DNA of 24,922 bases from contig CAYIBD010000007.1 of the NCBI GenBank assembly GCA_964361655.1, positions 1 to 24,922 on the forward strand, given 5' to 3'. The DNA is from CAYIBD01 sp964361655. GTDB taxonomy: Bacteria; Patescibacteriota; Minisyncoccia; Sungbacterales; SURF-37. Under the pieces are notes generated by a model. That model was not told the DNA's origin. It did not search any database and saw only the letters and a list, made by a program, of their open reading frames with translations. Every line of letters begins with the position of its first letter. The first letter of the stretch is position 1. Both the position numbers and the translations under genes were made by a program. This document shows positions 1 to 7,330 of the stretch, in pieces.

Positions 1-903
1 AGGGACGAACCCGCCAAAGCCCGCAAAACCGATGGCGGCAAGTACGGAGCTTGCCGCGAGGCCGCGGTAGAGTGCGGTCATGATGTCGGGCTTCTCCGGA
101 TTGATTTTTACGGCAAAACTCCCGGCAATGGAGGCCAGGAGCGCGATCGCGCCCAGCATGAGCGGTGCCGTGACCAGGGGTGAGGTGGCGCCATAGAGGA
201 GTGATCCCAGCAACATGGCCGAGACCGCGGTGATGGCATAGGTTTCAAAGAGGTCCGCCGCCATACCGGCGCAATCCCCGACGTTATCCCCAACGTTATC
301 GGCAATCACCGCCGGGTTCCGCGGATCATCTTCAGGGATCCCGGCTTCAACCTTGCCAACGAGATCGGCCCCGACATCGGCCCCCTTGGTGTAGATGCCG
401 CCGCCTAACCGCGCGAAGACCGAGATCAGCGAACCCCCCAAGCCGAGCCCAATGAGTGAGGAAAGGTTGCCGGAGAGCCAGTAAAGAGCGGTGACCGAGA
501 AGAGTGCCAGGCCGGCGACGAGGTATCCGGTTACCGCACCGCCGGAGAAGGCAACGGCAAACGCTTGAGCCAGGCCTTTCTTGGCGGCCTCGGTAGTGCG
601 GACGTTGGCTTCAACCGCGGTCATCATGCCGAGGTAGCCGGCGAGGGCCGAGGTGGAGGCACCGACGACGAAGCCCGCCGCGGTCTTGAAATCAAGCGTA
701 ATCCAGATGAGGAGGGCGAGGGCCACCGCTACCCAGAGGACGGTTTTCGTCTGGCGCCCGAGGTAGGCGCGGGAGCCGGCCCGGATGGCATCGGCAATTT
801 CAACCATAGCGGCGGTTCCCTTGGGAAGGGCCATGGTTCGCGCCCGGAGCCAGAGGGCATAGCCGATCGAGAGGAGTGAGGTGACAAGAGCGAATGCGAG
901 CAT
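1..903 (-). CDS. hppA: Membrane-bound H+/Na+-translocating pyrophosphatase, partial (3' end outside window)
   Basis: This is an integral membrane pump that couples hydrolysis of pyrophosphate to H+ or Na+ export. The frame is open from an ATG at 903 to the window edge, giving 301 residues of a family usually near 650-800. The N-terminus has a membrane helix, then the family-like stretch EIADAIRAGSRAYLGRQ. The diagnostic substrate loop is present: GGGIYTKGADVGADLVGK, then EDDPRNPAVIADNVGDNVGD, then CAGMAADLFETY. The Asp/Lys residues that bind Mg-PPi are all there. The residue that separates K+-dependent from K+-independent enzymes lies beyond the edge, so the ion class cannot be called. An in-frame TAA at 928-930 limits the start, and no Shine-Dalgarno is visible. 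It begins 37 bp after the nusA stop on the same strand, so it is probably co-transcribed with nusA. Confidence 0.96.
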   Translation of the reverse strand, partial: MLAFALVTSLLSIGYALWLRARTMALPKGTAAMVEIADAIRAGSRAYLGRQTKTVLWVAVALALLIWITLDFKTAAGFVVGASTSALAGYLGMMTAVEANVRTTEAAKKGLAQAFAVAFSGGAVTGYLVAGLALFSVTALYWLSGNLSSLIGLGLGGSLISVFARLGGGIYTKGADVGADLVGKVEAGIPEDDPRNPAVIADNVGDNVGDCAGMAADLFETYAITAVSAMLLGSLLYGATSPLVTAPLMLGAIALLASIAGSFAVKINPEKPDIMTALYRGLAASSVLAAIGFAGFGGFVP

Positions 904-940
904 AGCGCGTTTGACGTTAGGCGATGGTTACTTGCAGCAG

Positions 941-2401
941 TTACGTTTTTTCCGGTTTCGGCTTCGTGACCCTCCGCTTCTTCGGCTTTGGCATCTCCGG
1001 GAGGGCGACGGCTCCGTCGGTGGCCGGCGTTAGGGCTGGCTCGCCGTCAGCCGCACCGCTCGGGGCACTTACGGGAGCGGGCTCTTGCGCCGGAAGTTCG
1101 ATAGTGCGAGCTCCACCACTTGGCTCCACGCTCGCACCTGCCGGGGGCGCCGCCTCTTGAGCCAGAGGAAGCTCTCCCACCCCCTCGATCGCGGGAGCCG
1201 CCTCTGGCGCTTGCGCACTTGCGGAGTGAACATCAATTCTCCATCCGGTGAGCTTGGCTGCCAGGCGGACGTTCTGCCCGCCTTTGCCGATGGCGAGCGA
1301 GATTTGATCATCGGGGACAACCGCCCGCGCCTCGCGCCGTTCTCCGTTGAGGACAACATCGAGAACCTTGGCCGGGGCGAGGGCATTGGCGATGAATTCC
1401 CCCGGATCATCCGACCACTCGATGATGTCGATCTTCTCGCCACCGATTTCATTAATGACGGTCGAGACGCGTACCCCGCGCTGACCGACCATCGAACCCA
1501 CCGGGTCTATGGCCGAGTCGTTAGAGGCAACGGCAACCTTTGAGCGCGAACCGGCTTCGCGGGCGATGACCTTGATCTCCACGCTTCCCGCCGGAATCTC
1601 GGGCACCTCCAGTTCGAAGAGTTTCTTCAAGAACCTCGGGTGGGAGCGTGAGAGGAATATGCCGGGGCCCCGGGTGTCCTTCTCTACCCCGATGATGAGG
1701 GATTTCAGGCGCCCGCCGATGGCGTAGTGCTCGCGGGGGATTTGCTCCTCAAAGGGCAGCAGGCCCACACCACGGCCAAGATCGACGAACACATTGCGTC
1801 CTTCGAGCCGCTGGACGATCCCAGAGACAATTTCACCCTCGCGGGATTTGTATTCGCCGTAGGTCGCTTCCCGCTCGGCTTCGCGGATGCGCTGGATGAT
1901 AACCTGCTTGGCGGTCTGTGAGGCGATTCGGCCGAAATCGCGTCTGGCCTCAAGAGGGAACTCCAGTTCCTCGCCCGAGGCGACATCGGGTTTGGTGCGC
2001 CGCGCCTCCTCGAGCATGATGTGCCGTTCAGGGTTGAAGCGCACTTTGCGGACTTCGGTGGCCTCACCCCCGCTGGCGAGCTCTTCCCGCTCGTCGGTCT
2101 CTTTGGGGGTCGCCACCGGCTCACCGCCGCCTCCGGCTATGGCCGAGGCAACCGTCTCTTCGGATGCGATCTCCTCTTCGCTCTTGATCATCGTCTCGTC
2201 AACCACGATCTTGACTTGAGAAAAGCGAAGGTCACCGCTCTCGGAGTTGAACCGAGCGCGGATGATTTGGCCCTTTTTGCCGTAGTCCTTCTTGTAGGCG
2301 GCGGCAATGGCCAGCTCAATGGTTTCGACGACTTTCGTCTCGGCGACACCTTTTTCTTCTGCGAGTTCGCGGATGGCTTGACCAAATGTCCGGAGGTCCA
2401 T
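941..2401 (-). CDS. nusA: Transcription termination/antitermination factor NusA
   Basis: NusA binds RNA polymerase and nascent RNA and modulates pausing, termination and antitermination. The 486-residue protein shows the NusA N-terminal domain (about 1-150), an S1 domain (about 188-253, with GRNVFVDLGRGVGLLPFEEQ), KH1 (about 285-345, GSMVGQRGVRV) and KH2 with the motif AIGKGGQNVRLAAKLTGWRI at about 370-389. Residues about 73-118 are an acidic, Gly/Glu-rich insertion within the N-terminal domain. The last ~95 residues are a Pro/Ala/Glu-rich low-complexity tail ending in a basic patch. There are no acidic AR repeats of the E. coli type. The start is the ATG at 2401, giving the usual MDLRTFGQAIRELAEEKG opening; no Shine-Dalgarno is present. 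rimP and infB, frequent neighbours of nusA, are absent; the upstream gene is divergent and hppA follows. Confidence 0.97.
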   Translation of the reverse strand: MDLRTFGQAIRELAEEKGVAETKVVETIELAIAAAYKKDYGKKGQIIRARFNSESGDLRFSQVKIVVDETMIKSEEEIASEETVASAIAGGGGEPVATPKETDEREELASGGEATEVRKVRFNPERHIMLEEARRTKPDVASGEELEFPLEARRDFGRIASQTAKQVIIQRIREAEREATYGEYKSREGEIVSGIVQRLEGRNVFVDLGRGVGLLPFEEQIPREHYAIGGRLKSLIIGVEKDTRGPGIFLSRSHPRFLKKLFELEVPEIPAGSVEIKVIAREAGSRSKVAVASNDSAIDPVGSMVGQRGVRVSTVINEIGGEKIDIIEWSDDPGEFIANALAPAKVLDVVLNGERREARAVVPDDQISLAIGKGGQNVRLAAKLTGWRIDVHSASAQAPEAAPAIEGVGELPLAQEAAPPAGASVEPSGGARTIELPAQEPAPVSAPSGAADGEPALTPATDGAVALPEMPKPKKRRVTKPKPEKT

Positions 2402-2478
2402 AGCGAGGTGAAGGTCCGATGGCGGTATTACCGTAGATACATCTTCTGGGAGGAAGGAAGCGCGATCCGTTTGCCTCT

Positions 2479-2502
2479 GAAAAGAAACCCCGTCCGTCGG
2501 GG
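2479..2502 (-). terminator. Terminator-like hairpin in the nusA leader (candidate attenuator)
   Basis: On the minus strand CCCCG-ACGGA-CGGGG (2502-2488) is followed at once by TTTCTTTTC (2487-2479). It lies about 40 nt downstream of the predicted nusA transcription start and about 80 nt before the ATG, and no minus-strand gene lies between the promoter and it. A hairpin plus U-tract here could prematurely end nusA transcription. The stem is only 5 G-C pairs, so strength is uncertain. Confidence 0.45.
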
Positions 2503-2550
2503 CGGGGGATCACGGCATTCGCCAGCGGGCCAGCGGAAATAGGCAGGCGC

Positions 2551-2580
2551 ATCGTAGCGCGATCGGCGGGGGCGTGTCAA
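2551..2580 (-). promoter_or_regulatory. Sigma-70-type promoter of nusA
   Basis: Read on the minus strand, TTGACA (2580-2575) is a perfect -35 box and TACGAT (2556-2551) is a good -10 box with an 18-bp spacer. Transcription would start near 2544 and give a leader of about 143 nt before the nusA ATG at 2401. This is the best promoter match in the window. Confidence 0.75.
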
Positions 2581-2600
2581 GCCCCTGTATCTGGCCCTAT

Positions 2601-2633
2601 GCAGCCCCGCGCTAGAGAGCGGCGCGGGGCTGC
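2601..2633. repeat. GC-rich 12-bp inverted repeat between divergent promoters
   Basis: GCAGCCCCGCGC at 2601-2612 pairs perfectly with GCGCGGGGCTGC at 2622-2633 around a 9-nt loop. It sits between the nusA promoter (minus) and the kinase promoter (plus), upstream of both start sites. A weak T-rich stretch follows on the plus strand, but no plus-strand gene precedes it. It could be an insulator-type terminator or a protein-binding palindrome. Confidence 0.6.
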
Positions 2634-2642
2634 ATTATTCAT

Positions 2643-2672
2643 TTGCGGGCCGGATTGCTGGGGCGGTATACT
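2643..2672 (+). promoter_or_regulatory. Promoter of the histidine kinase gene, leaderless layout
   Basis: TTGCGG (2643-2648) and TATACT (2667-2672) are separated by 18 bp. The ATG of the kinase at 2680 lies only 7 nt after the -10 box, so the transcript probably begins at or within a base or two of the start codon. Confidence 0.55.
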
Positions 2673-2679
2673 GGAGCCG

Positions 2680-3633
2680 ATGGTCGCCTTCGCGAAGGAC
2701 CTCGACATCTTCCGGGAATGCCGTGACGCACGGATAAGCCCGTGGTCGTGTCCGCCAGTCCTCTTCATTGTAATGGGGATTCTCAACATCGTGGCGATGC
2801 TCGCTTCGTACCTCCTCGCGAGCCGCTACGTCGAAGAGCCGGAGCTGGCAGCACTGGTTGTGATCAGCGTCTCGGGCGGTATTTTCGTTCTCGGTAACTT
2901 CATCATCCACGGCTTCCGGCAAATCGCGGAGGCCAATCGCATTAAGACCGAATTCATCGCCATCGTCTCCCACCAGCTCCGCTCCCCCCTTTCGGTATTC
3001 AAGTGGACCCTCGATGCCATCGCCCGAGACGATCCTTCAGCCCCGTCGACATCCGAGGAGCAATCCTACCGGAGCATCCTCGCCGAGAACACCGAGAAGA
3101 TGATTCAGCTCGTGAACATGCTGCTCGACGTCTCGCGCATCGAGGCGGGACGCTTCAGTGTGAAGCGGGAGGCGGTATCCCTCGCGGTGCTCACCGCCGA
3201 GCTCCTCCGCTCGTTCGAGCCCTACGCCCGCGCCGCCGAGATCACGCTTACCTCCTATACGACGGGCGAGGCCATCCCCGCGGTGCTCGGAGATCGTGAG
3301 AAGGTAAAGATGGTGATTCAAAACCTGGTGGACAATGCCATCCGTTACTCGAAACCGGGCGACAGGGTGAGCGTACGGCTCTTGCCCGGCGGCGCGGGTA
3401 GCGTGGAGTGGCAGGTCGAGGACCAGGGCATTGGCATCCCCCTAGCGGAGCGGAATTTGATTTTTCAAAAGTTCTACCGAACCTCGCTGGCCCGCCGCCA
3501 CCAAACCGACGGGACGGGTATCGGACTCTACATTGCCCGAGCGGTGATTGAGGCGCTCGGCGGTGAGATCGGCTTCCGCTCCGAGGTCGGGAAGGGGTCA
3601 ACATTTTGGTTTCGGTTACCGGTGTCGCGGTAA
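2680..3633 (+). CDS. Membrane-bound sensor histidine kinase (HisKA / HATPase_c)
   Basis: This is a two-component sensor kinase of about 317 residues. Two membrane helices (about 25-46 and 57-78) lie close together with a very short external loop, so sensing is probably intramembrane or cytoplasmic. A HisKA domain follows with the phospho-acceptor His in IVSHQLRSPLS (about residue 98). The ATPase domain shows the N box (NLVDNAIRYSKPG), G1 (VEDQGIGIP), F box (IFQKFYR) and G2 (GTGIGLYIA). The frame could open at 2599, but that ATG lies inside a 12-bp hairpin arm upstream of the predicted promoter, so the ATG at 2680 is preferred. No PAS, HAMP or large sensor domain is seen. The cognate receiver protein is encoded 12 bp downstream. 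The pair sits directly before pilB and may control pilus activity; that role is inference. Confidence 0.93.
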   Translation: MVAFAKDLDIFRECRDARISPWSCPPVLFIVMGILNIVAMLASYLLASRYVEEPELAALVVISVSGGIFVLGNFIIHGFRQIAEANRIKTEFIAIVSHQLRSPLSVFKWTLDAIARDDPSAPSTSEEQSYRSILAENTEKMIQLVNMLLDVSRIEAGRFSVKREAVSLAVLTAELLRSFEPYARAAEITLTSYTTGEAIPAVLGDREKVKMVIQNLVDNAIRYSKPGDRVSVRLLPGGAGSVEWQVEDQGIGIPLAERNLIFQKFYRTSLARRHQTDGTGIGLYIARAVIEALGGEIGFRSEVGKGSTFWFRLPVSR

Positions 3634-3645
3634 CGGTTCTCACCT

Positions 3646-4020
3646 ATGGGACGCATACTGTTCGTCGAAGATGAGCCCGCGCTCCAGAAGACGCTCGGTG
3701 ATTTTTTGAAGAGCCACGGCTACAAGTTCAGTTCGGCCTCGAACGGCCCCGATGGGCTCGCCGCAATCGGACGCGAACGTCCTGATCTCGTACTGCTCGA
3801 CCTGGTTCTTCCCGGCATGCACGGCCTCGAGGTGCTGAAGCGGATGCGGGCTGATCCAAACACTTCGGCAATCCCGGTGGTGGTGCTCACCAACATCGAA
3901 TCTTCAGAATCGATTGGCGAGGCACTCGAGCTTGGCGCACGGGCCTACCTAGTGAAGACAAACTACACCCTGGATGAGGTGCTGGCTAAGGTGAAGGATG
4001 TCCTCGGCCAGAAGTCATAA
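3646..4020 (+). CDS. Single-domain response regulator (REC only)
   Basis: This 124-residue protein is a stand-alone receiver domain with no DNA-binding or enzymatic output. Acidic residues E9/D10 (VEDE), the phospho-acceptor D52 (LVLLDLVLPG), T82 (VVVLTN) and K104 (YLVKTN) are all in place, so it should be phosphorylated, most simply by the kinase encoded 12 bp upstream. It must act through protein-protein contact or a phosphorelay, as CheY- and PilG/PilH-type proteins do. Closely similar REC-only proteins with an 'ALELGARAYLVKTN' helix are common in Parcubacteria, to the best of my memory. No Shine-Dalgarno precedes the ATG. Its position before pilB suggests control of the pilus motor, but this is inferred. 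Confidence 0.93.
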   Translation: MGRILFVEDEPALQKTLGDFLKSHGYKFSSASNGPDGLAAIGRERPDLVLLDLVLPGMHGLEVLKRMRADPNTSAIPVVVLTNIESSESIGEALELGARAYLVKTNYTLDEVLAKVKDVLGQKS

Positions 4021-4118
4021 TGCGAATCAACGAATACGATGCAAATGATGCGAATGGTGAGTGGTTCCCCGGCATACGTATTCGTAGCATTTGCATTCGA
4101 TTCTTAGATTTGCATTAC
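4021..4118. repeat. 9-bp-unit inverted array between the regulator and pilB
   Basis: The left arm reads as degenerate 9-mers (TGCGAATCA, ACGAATACG, ATGCAAATG, ATGCGAATG). The right arm (about 4076-4118) is built of the complementary units (CGTATTCGT, AGCATTTGC, ATTCGATTC). The two arms can pair as an imperfect long hairpin. It fills almost the whole gap between the two genes. A related array occurs at 18286-18357. Confidence 0.75.
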
Positions 4119-4122
4119 CGGT

Positions 4123-5874
4123 ATGCGCATTGACGATGCCCGTTTGAAGTCCTTTATCCTCGACGGAGGGCTGCTTTCTGAAAAGGATCTCACCCGCGCC
4201 GAACGCGAGGCGAAGGCGCACGGCAAGACCCTCCACGAAGCAGTTCTGAACCTCAACCTCATCTCCGAAGTTGAGCTCGCGAAACTCGAGGCCTACATCC
4301 TCGGCATTCCCTTCGTTGATCTCACCCGAGAGGCGATTGATCCCGAAGTGTTGAATCTCATCCCCGAGCCGATCGCCCGCAAGAACAATATCATCGCATT
4401 CAAGAAGTCCGGGAAGGAGCTCGAAGTGGCGATGCTCGACCCCGATGACCTCCAGACGATCGAGTTTATCAAGAAGACGGCCAACCTGAAGATCCGCCCT
4501 CGCCTCACGAGCCCCGAGTCAATCAAGGCGGCTCTCCGGTCCTACCAGAAGAGCTTGGAAGCCGAGTTCGGCGAGATTATTAAGAAGGAGGCCGAGAGCA
4601 TTCGGATCGTTGAGGGTGCGGAAGCGACCGCGGTCGCACCGGAAGACCTCAAGAAGATGGCGGAGGACCTGCCGATCGTCAAGATCGTCGACACGCTCAT
4701 CCGCCATGCCATTCTCCAGAACGCCTCTGACATCCATGTTGAACCGAGCGAGAAAGAGGTCGTAGTCCGCTATCGCATTGACGGCATCCTCCACGACGCC
4801 ATGACCCTCCCGAAGCAGGTCGCGGCCGGCGTGGTGGCACGCATCAAGGTGATCTCTAACCTGCGCCTCGATGAGCACCGGCTGCCCCAGGACGGACGGT
4901 TCAAGATTGAGACCGCGGAGTACCGCATTTCCTTCCGCGTTTCCATCCTTCCCGTCTTTGAGGGAGAAAAGGTGGTCATGCGGCTCCTGCCCGAGTCGGC
5001 CCAGGGCTTCACCTTGGAGAAGCTCGGCTTCCGTCCGGACCAACTCGATATCCTCCACCGCCACATCCGCAAGACCACCGGCATTGTGCTCGCCACCGGC
5101 CCCACCGGCTGCGGCAAGACCACCACCCTCTACACCCTCCTCGATATCCTGAATAAGCCCGGCGTGAACATCTCTACGGTCGAGGATCCGGTGGAGTACC
5201 GCATCCCGCGCGTGAATCAAACGCAGGTCCGGCCGGAGCTCGGCCTCTCGTTCGCCAACGGCCTCCGATCACTCCTTAGGCAAGACCCGGACATCATCAT
5301 GGTCGGCGAGATCCGCGATAACGAGACCGCTGGCCTGGCCATCAACGCCGCGCTCACCGGCCACCTCGTCCTCTCCACGTTGCACACGAATTCTGCGGCC
5401 GGCGCCCTCCCGCGGCTCCTGGATATGAAGGTGGAGCCGTTCCTGATCGCCTCGACCGTAAACCTCATCACCGCACAACGGCTCGTCCGAACGCTCTGCG
5501 AAGAGAAGGAGGAATATACACTCTCGTCAGCCGAGGTCGCCAGTCTTTCGAGAGAGGTAGATTTCAAGCGCGTCCTCGAAGTATTGCGGCGCGAGCGGAT
5601 CGTGCCCGCGGGTGCGGCGATTGAGAAGGTCACATGGGCACGGCCAAAGAAAAGCGAGGAATGCCCCGACGGTTACAAGGGCCGCATCGGCATCCATGAG
5701 GCGCTGGAGGTCACGGAAGCGATCAAGGAGTTTATCGTCAAGAATGCGACTTCAGATGAAATCGCCAAGCAGGCGCGTGCCGACGGCATGATGACGATGC
5801 TCGAAGATGGATTCATCAAGGCCGCCCAGGGGATCACCTCGATCGAGGAGGTACTGAGGGTTACGAGCGAGTGA
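4123..5874 (+). CDS. pilB: Type IV pilus assembly ATPase PilB (GspE/PulE family)
   Basis: This hexameric cytoplasmic ATPase powers pilus extension with the platform protein PilC. The 583-residue protein has a GspE N-terminal domain (about 1-145), a linker helix region, and the T2SS_E ATPase core. Visible motifs are Walker A GPTGCGKTT (326-334), the Asp box STVEDPVEYR (351-360), Walker B DPDIIMVGEIRD (388-399) and the His box GHLVLSTLHTNSA (413-425). The C-terminal Zn-binding region usually has four cysteines in two CxxC pairs; only C459 (TLCEEK) and C514 (SEECPDGYKGRIG) are present, so metal binding is probably lost. The start ATG at 4123 gives a typical length. It lies 102 bp after the receiver gene, across a repeat array, and heads the pilus locus. 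Confidence 0.97.
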   Translation: MRIDDARLKSFILDGGLLSEKDLTRAEREAKAHGKTLHEAVLNLNLISEVELAKLEAYILGIPFVDLTREAIDPEVLNLIPEPIARKNNIIAFKKSGKELEVAMLDPDDLQTIEFIKKTANLKIRPRLTSPESIKAALRSYQKSLEAEFGEIIKKEAESIRIVEGAEATAVAPEDLKKMAEDLPIVKIVDTLIRHAILQNASDIHVEPSEKEVVVRYRIDGILHDAMTLPKQVAAGVVARIKVISNLRLDEHRLPQDGRFKIETAEYRISFRVSILPVFEGEKVVMRLLPESAQGFTLEKLGFRPDQLDILHRHIRKTTGIVLATGPTGCGKTTTLYTLLDILNKPGVNISTVEDPVEYRIPRVNQTQVRPELGLSFANGLRSLLRQDPDIIMVGEIRDNETAGLAINAALTGHLVLSTLHTNSAAGALPRLLDMKVEPFLIASTVNLITAQRLVRTLCEEKEEYTLSSAEVASLSREVDFKRVLEVLRRERIVPAGAAIEKVTWARPKKSEECPDGYKGRIGIHEALEVTEAIKEFIVKNATSDEIAKQARADGMMTMLEDGFIKAAQGITSIEEVLRVTSE

Positions 5875-5887
5875 GCATGGTATCGAA

Positions 5888-5978
5888 GCTGCAAAGGCCG
5901 CAAAGGTTACAAAGGTTCCAAAAGTTTGGTACGGGCTTTTGCGGCCTTTGTTGCCTTTGTAACGTTTGTAACCTTTAC
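5888..5978. repeat. 9-bp-unit inverted array (CAAAGGTTA type) downstream of pilB
   Basis: The left arm at 5888-5924 consists of GCAAAGGCC, GCAAAGGTT, ACAAAGGTT, CCAAAAG. The right arm at 5936-5978 has the complementary units (GGCCTTTGTT, GCCTTTGTA, ACGTTTGTA, ACCTTTAC). The arms can fold back over an 11-nt loop (TTTGGTACGGG). Nothing coding is supported here. Confidence 0.75.
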
Positions 5979-5993
5979 CCGCGCACCGGAAAG

Positions 5994-6097
5994 CCATGGG
6001 CTTTAGCCCATGGATGGAGCGGAATCCCAGCGGCTTTCGGTGCGGGGTTCCGCGCTCCAATGGATTACGGGCTGAAGCCACCGGCTTTAGCCAGTGG
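5994..6097. repeat. Three consecutive REP-like hairpins before pilC
   Basis: Hairpin 1 is CCATGGGCT-TT-AGCCCATGG (5994-6013, perfect). Hairpin 2 pairs GGAGCGGAA... (6016-6024) with ...TTCCGCGCTCC (6048-6058) with a small bulge. Hairpin 3 is CCACCGGCT-TT-AGCCAGTGG (6078-6097, one mismatch). Hairpins 1 and 3 share the GGCTTTAGCC core. The group ends 12 bp before the pilC start; GGAG at its 3' edge (6096-6099) could act as a weak ribosome binding site. Confidence 0.7.
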
Positions 6098-6109
6098 AGC
6101 GCTTCACTG

Positions 6110-7327
6110 ATGCGCTACTCCTTCCGTGCCGTTGATCGATCCGGCAAGCCGGTCACGGGTGAGCGCGAGGCCGGGTCGGAGCGTGAGCTCGCGGATCAGC
6201 TCCGCCGGGAGAACCTGGTCCTCCTCGAAACCACGGCTTCGGAGGTTGTTGTTCGCCGGCGTTGGTGGGAATCTCTCCCGAATCCCCTCGGGCGGGTCTC
6301 GCTCGTCGATCGGATGGTCTTTGCCAGGAATTTAGCGGTGATGATTGGTGCGGGCCTCGCACTCGCCCGCGCCCTCGAGGCCCTCGCGGAACAGACGACG
6401 AACGGGCGTTTCCGTGTCATTATTTCGGCAACCCGCGATGGTATCGTGAAGGGGAAATCGTTTGCGGAGAGCCTCAAGCCGCACGAAGGCGTATTCGGGG
6501 TGCTCTTTATCAATATGGTTGAAGCCGGCGAGATCTCCGGCAACCTCGAGCGGGTCTTGAAGATCCTCGCCATCCAGATGAAACGTGACTATGACCTCCG
6601 CGCCAAAGTCCGCGGGGCGATGATCTACCCGGCGATCGTGGTCGGAGCGCTCCTCGCCATCGGCATCCTGATGATGGTATACGTTGTTCCCGTCTTGACC
6701 CAGACCTTCGCTGAACTCGAGATCCAGCTGCCGCTGACCACCCGCATCATCATCGGAGCTTCGAATATCCTCGTCGGCTACGCGTGGTATCTGCTTGCCG
6801 CCGGGGTTCTCGCCGCGCTGGGGCTTACGCGCCTGGCCCGCCTGGCTCCGGTCAGGCGCTGGTTGGATGCCGCCATCCTTCGGGTACCGCTCTTCGGGGA
6901 CCTCGTGGTGAAGTTGAACTCGGCGCGCTTTTCCCGCATGCTCTCCTCGCTCATCCGCTCGGGCATTCCCATCACCCGGGCGCTCGAGACCACCGCCTCG
7001 GTGCTCGGTAACGTTCATTTCCGCGAGGCACTCCACGCTGCTGCCGGTGCCATCCAGAAGGGGACGTCGCTCCACGAAATCCTCCACGGCTACCCGAAGC
7101 TGTTTCCCCCCATGACGGTTCACATGGTTGAGGTCGGGGAAGAGACCGGCACGGTGGCGCGGATGCTGTTGCGGGTAGCGCTGTTCTACGAGGAGGAAGT
7201 GGACAATACCACGAAGAACCTATCAAATGTTATTGAGCCGCTACTCATGATTGTCATCGGCGGCATGGTCGGGCTTTTTGCCGTCTCCATGATCCAGCCG
7301 ATCTATAGCGGTCTCGGCAACCTCTAG
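6110..7327 (+). CDS. pilC: Type IV pilus inner-membrane platform protein PilC (GspF family)
   Basis: This polytopic platform protein couples the PilB ATPase to pilin insertion. The 405-residue protein starts with the typical MRYSFRAVDRSGKPVTGE and has two T2SSF repeats. The first runs about residues 65-190 (FARNLAVMIGAGLALARALE...), the second about 265-390 (SRMLSSLIRSGIPITRALETTA). Membrane helices are visible near IYPAIVVGALLAIGILMMVY, the WYLLAAGVLAALGL segment and the C-terminal LLMIVIGGMVGLFAVSMI. The frame is open further upstream to 5996, but that extension is encoded by palindromic repeats, so the ATG at 6110 is chosen. It is separated from pilB by 235 bp made almost wholly of repeats. 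Confidence 0.96.
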   Translation: MRYSFRAVDRSGKPVTGEREAGSERELADQLRRENLVLLETTASEVVVRRRWWESLPNPLGRVSLVDRMVFARNLAVMIGAGLALARALEALAEQTTNGRFRVIISATRDGIVKGKSFAESLKPHEGVFGVLFINMVEAGEISGNLERVLKILAIQMKRDYDLRAKVRGAMIYPAIVVGALLAIGILMMVYVVPVLTQTFAELEIQLPLTTRIIIGASNILVGYAWYLLAAGVLAALGLTRLARLAPVRRWLDAAILRVPLFGDLVVKLNSARFSRMLSSLIRSGIPITRALETTASVLGNVHFREALHAAAGAIQKGTSLHEILHGYPKLFPPMTVHMVEVGEETGTVARMLLRVALFYEEEVDNTTKNLSNVIEPLLMIVIGGMVGLFAVSMIQPIYSGLGNL

Positions 7328-7330
7328 CAC

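Noticed and set aside
2316..2552. 78-residue minus-strand ORF covering the nusA leader, as a leader peptide
   Set aside because: Its ATG overlaps the predicted -10 box and would lie upstream of the transcription start; composition is Arg/Pro-rich like a shadow frame.
2599..2679. Upstream start for the histidine kinase
   Set aside because: The ATG at 2599 lies at a hairpin arm and upstream of the predicted promoter; the added residues match no kinase N-terminus.
4519..5220. 233-residue ORF antisense to pilB
   Set aside because: It is a complementary-frame shadow in GC-rich coding DNA; pilB motifs leave no doubt about the coding strand.
6332..7123. 263-residue ORF antisense to pilC
   Set aside because: It is a shadow frame with no recognisable domain.
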